Shown here in pieces: positions 63,039 through 64,000 of a DNA stretch of 64,000 nucleotides (positions are counted from its first letter, which is position 1; each line of letters opens with the position of its first letter). The position numbers were made by a program, and so were the translations under genes. The notes below the pieces were generated by a model that saw only the letters and a list, made by a program, of their open reading frames with translations, did not search any database and was not told the DNA's origin. Origin of the DNA: Thermoleophilia bacterium (GTDB taxonomy: Bacteria; Actinomycetota; Thermoleophilia; RBG-16-64-13); NCBI GenBank assembly GCA_027493445.1, contig JAOSKU010000001.1, positions 2,624,822-2,688,821 of the forward strand, given 5' to 3'.

Positions 63039-64000
63039 TGACACGGCACGAATCGGGGAACACACCCTCGACCACGAGACTGTGCGACACCGGGCGGACA
63101 CTCAAGCCGGAGGGCCGGCTCCGAGAGCAGGGCTTCACCTTGCCCGAGGTCCTGGTCTCGGCCTTCGTCCTGGTCATCGGTCTGATCTTCATTGCCCAGT
63201 TCTTCTCGTCCGCCGTCGGCCGGGTGCTCGACTCCGACACGCGCTCCCTGCTGCACCAGGTCGCCAGTGAAGAGATCGAGAGCATCCGGGCTCTTCCCTA
63301 CGAGGACGTGGGCACCGTCGGGGGGCAGCCCGCGGGGGTGCTTCTTCCCTCCGAGCAGCGCACCGTTAATTCGATCGATCTGGACATCACCCGCGAGGTG
63401 ATCTACATCCAGGACGACAGCTACTCCGGACCTTACCCGGCGAACTACAGACGCGTTACAGTCCGAGTCGGGGTGCACGGAGACAGCCGCCTTGCCCCCG
63501 TCGAGCTCACGTCGAACATCGCCGGGGGAGCAGACGGCGGCACCCTCGACATCACCGTCACCGACATACAAGGAAACCCGGTCGCCGACGCCCGCATCGT
63601 GGTGACGAACACCCACCTGGTGCCGAACGTGAACATCGACTCGAGCGCCATCCGCACCGACTCGCAAGGACATCTTCTGATACCCGGCCTGACCCCTGAT
63701 GCCACGCCCGCCTACGTCGTTACCGCGAGCAAGTCGGGTTACAACAGCGACTGGACCGAGCCCGCCGTGGTCGTGCAAGACGGCTTGCCGTACACGGTGG
63801 TCCAGCTCATCATCGACCGGCTGTCGACCCTGCTCATTCACGTGGTGGACGGGGACGGGGCGGCCGTAGCCGGCGTCTCCCTCTCGGTGACCGGTCCGCG
63901 CTCGTACAACGAGACGGTGCAGACCGACGGCACGGGGACGGTCACTCTGGCCGACATCGGCTACTCGACCAGCCTCGACCCCTATGTGATCTACCTGGAG
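63039..64000 (+). CDS. Type IV prepilin-like protein with repeated beta-sandwich domains (partial)
   Basis: The frame is open to the right edge (320 codons). Start GTG 63039 follows GAGGGTGGGG. Residues about 31-55 are a prepilin signal: cleavage after Gly in REQGFTLPEVLVSAFV, with the Glu at +5 and a hydrophobic helix after it. The mature part starts SSAVGRVLDSDTRSLLHQVA and later has two carboxypeptidase-regulatory-like repeats (GTLDITVTDIQGNPVADARI; TLLIHVVDGDGAAVAGVSLS). This suggests a minor pseudopilin or surface protein with adhesin-like beta domains. Other pilus genes would lie beyond position 64000. Confidence 0.82.

Noticed and set aside
1-64000. CRISPR array, rRNA or tRNA genes
   Set aside because: No regularly spaced direct repeats, no rRNA-like stretches and no cloverleaf with a CCA-type end were found on either strand by reading; a tRNA scan was not possible.

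Overview
This window is one dense, high-GC bacterial segment with almost all genes on the minus strand, many start/stop overlaps (ATGA, GTGA, TTGA, TGATG) and frequent GTG/TTG starts. Secreted lipoproteins with Thr-rich linkers, a liv-type transporter, heterodisulfide-reductase (Hdr) parts, 2-oxoacid:ferredoxin oxidoreductase, class I two-subunit fumarase and a NorBC nitric oxide reductase together suggest an anaerobic or facultative, deep-branching Actinomycetota (Thermoleophilia, Coriobacteriia or Geothermincolia-like). That placement is inference; the window holds no rRNA.

Layout. (1) 1-10082, minus: an RbsABC-type ABC importer followed by a TIM-barrel isomerase-like protein, an FAD oxidoreductase, a dihydropyrimidinase-like amidohydrolase, and the gamma subunit plus GltD-like electron-transfer subunit of a 2-oxoacid oxidoreductase that runs off the left edge. 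(2) 10591-12809, plus: divergent from that operon, a fusion of an XRE-like HTH domain with an anthranilate phosphoribosyltransferase-like domain, translationally coupled to an amidohydrolase. (3) 12835-17534: small accessory genes: a nucleotidyltransferase/HEPN pair whose HEPN gene is split by a 161-bp repeat, a second repeat copy, a C_GCAxxG_C_C protein, a PIN-domain remnant, an AAA/DUF4143 ATPase and an orphan. (4) 17664-26905, minus: an iron-sulfur redox operon with ferredoxin, two HdrA-type proteins (one fused to MvhD), an HdrC-GltD fusion, an old-yellow-enzyme-like reductase, an unknown protein, a second ferredoxin and a VOC/epimerase-like protein. (5) 27208-50484: a catabolic region with cysteine desulfurase, a 3-hydroxyacyl-CoA dehydrogenase/enoyl-CoA hydratase fusion, thiolase, an EtfAB/membrane Fe-S oxidoreductase, acyl-CoA dehydrogenase, LivKHMGF, a PreA-like enzyme, a LuxR regulator, an AMP-forming CoA ligase and HyuAB. 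(6) 50722-62775: an uncharacterised protein, the Ric iron-centre repair protein, succinate dehydrogenase, fumarase, malic enzyme, TrpS, a degenerate histidine kinase and NorBC. (7) From 63039 a prepilin-like protein runs off the right edge.

How it may work together: regions 4 and 5 look like an uptake-to-oxidation route. A Liv-type importer brings in a small amide, ketone or acid; HyuAB and a CoA ligase activate it; acyl-CoA dehydrogenase, the hydratase/dehydrogenase fusion and thiolase oxidise it. Electrons leave through EtfAB and its membrane oxidoreductase and, probably, an unusual Hdr-like complex. Two promoters (for the PreA-like gene and hyuA) carry the same ACTACC-N6-GGTAGT operator abutting the -35 box, which points to the LuxR gene between them.

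Two cautions. Sixteen genes are broken by 18 one-base indels, most in runs of 4-6 identical bases; I read these as sequence errors rather than pseudogenes and give merged coordinates. Long open frames on the opposite strand of the GC-rich genes are shadows and were left out. I found no rRNA, tRNA or CRISPR array.
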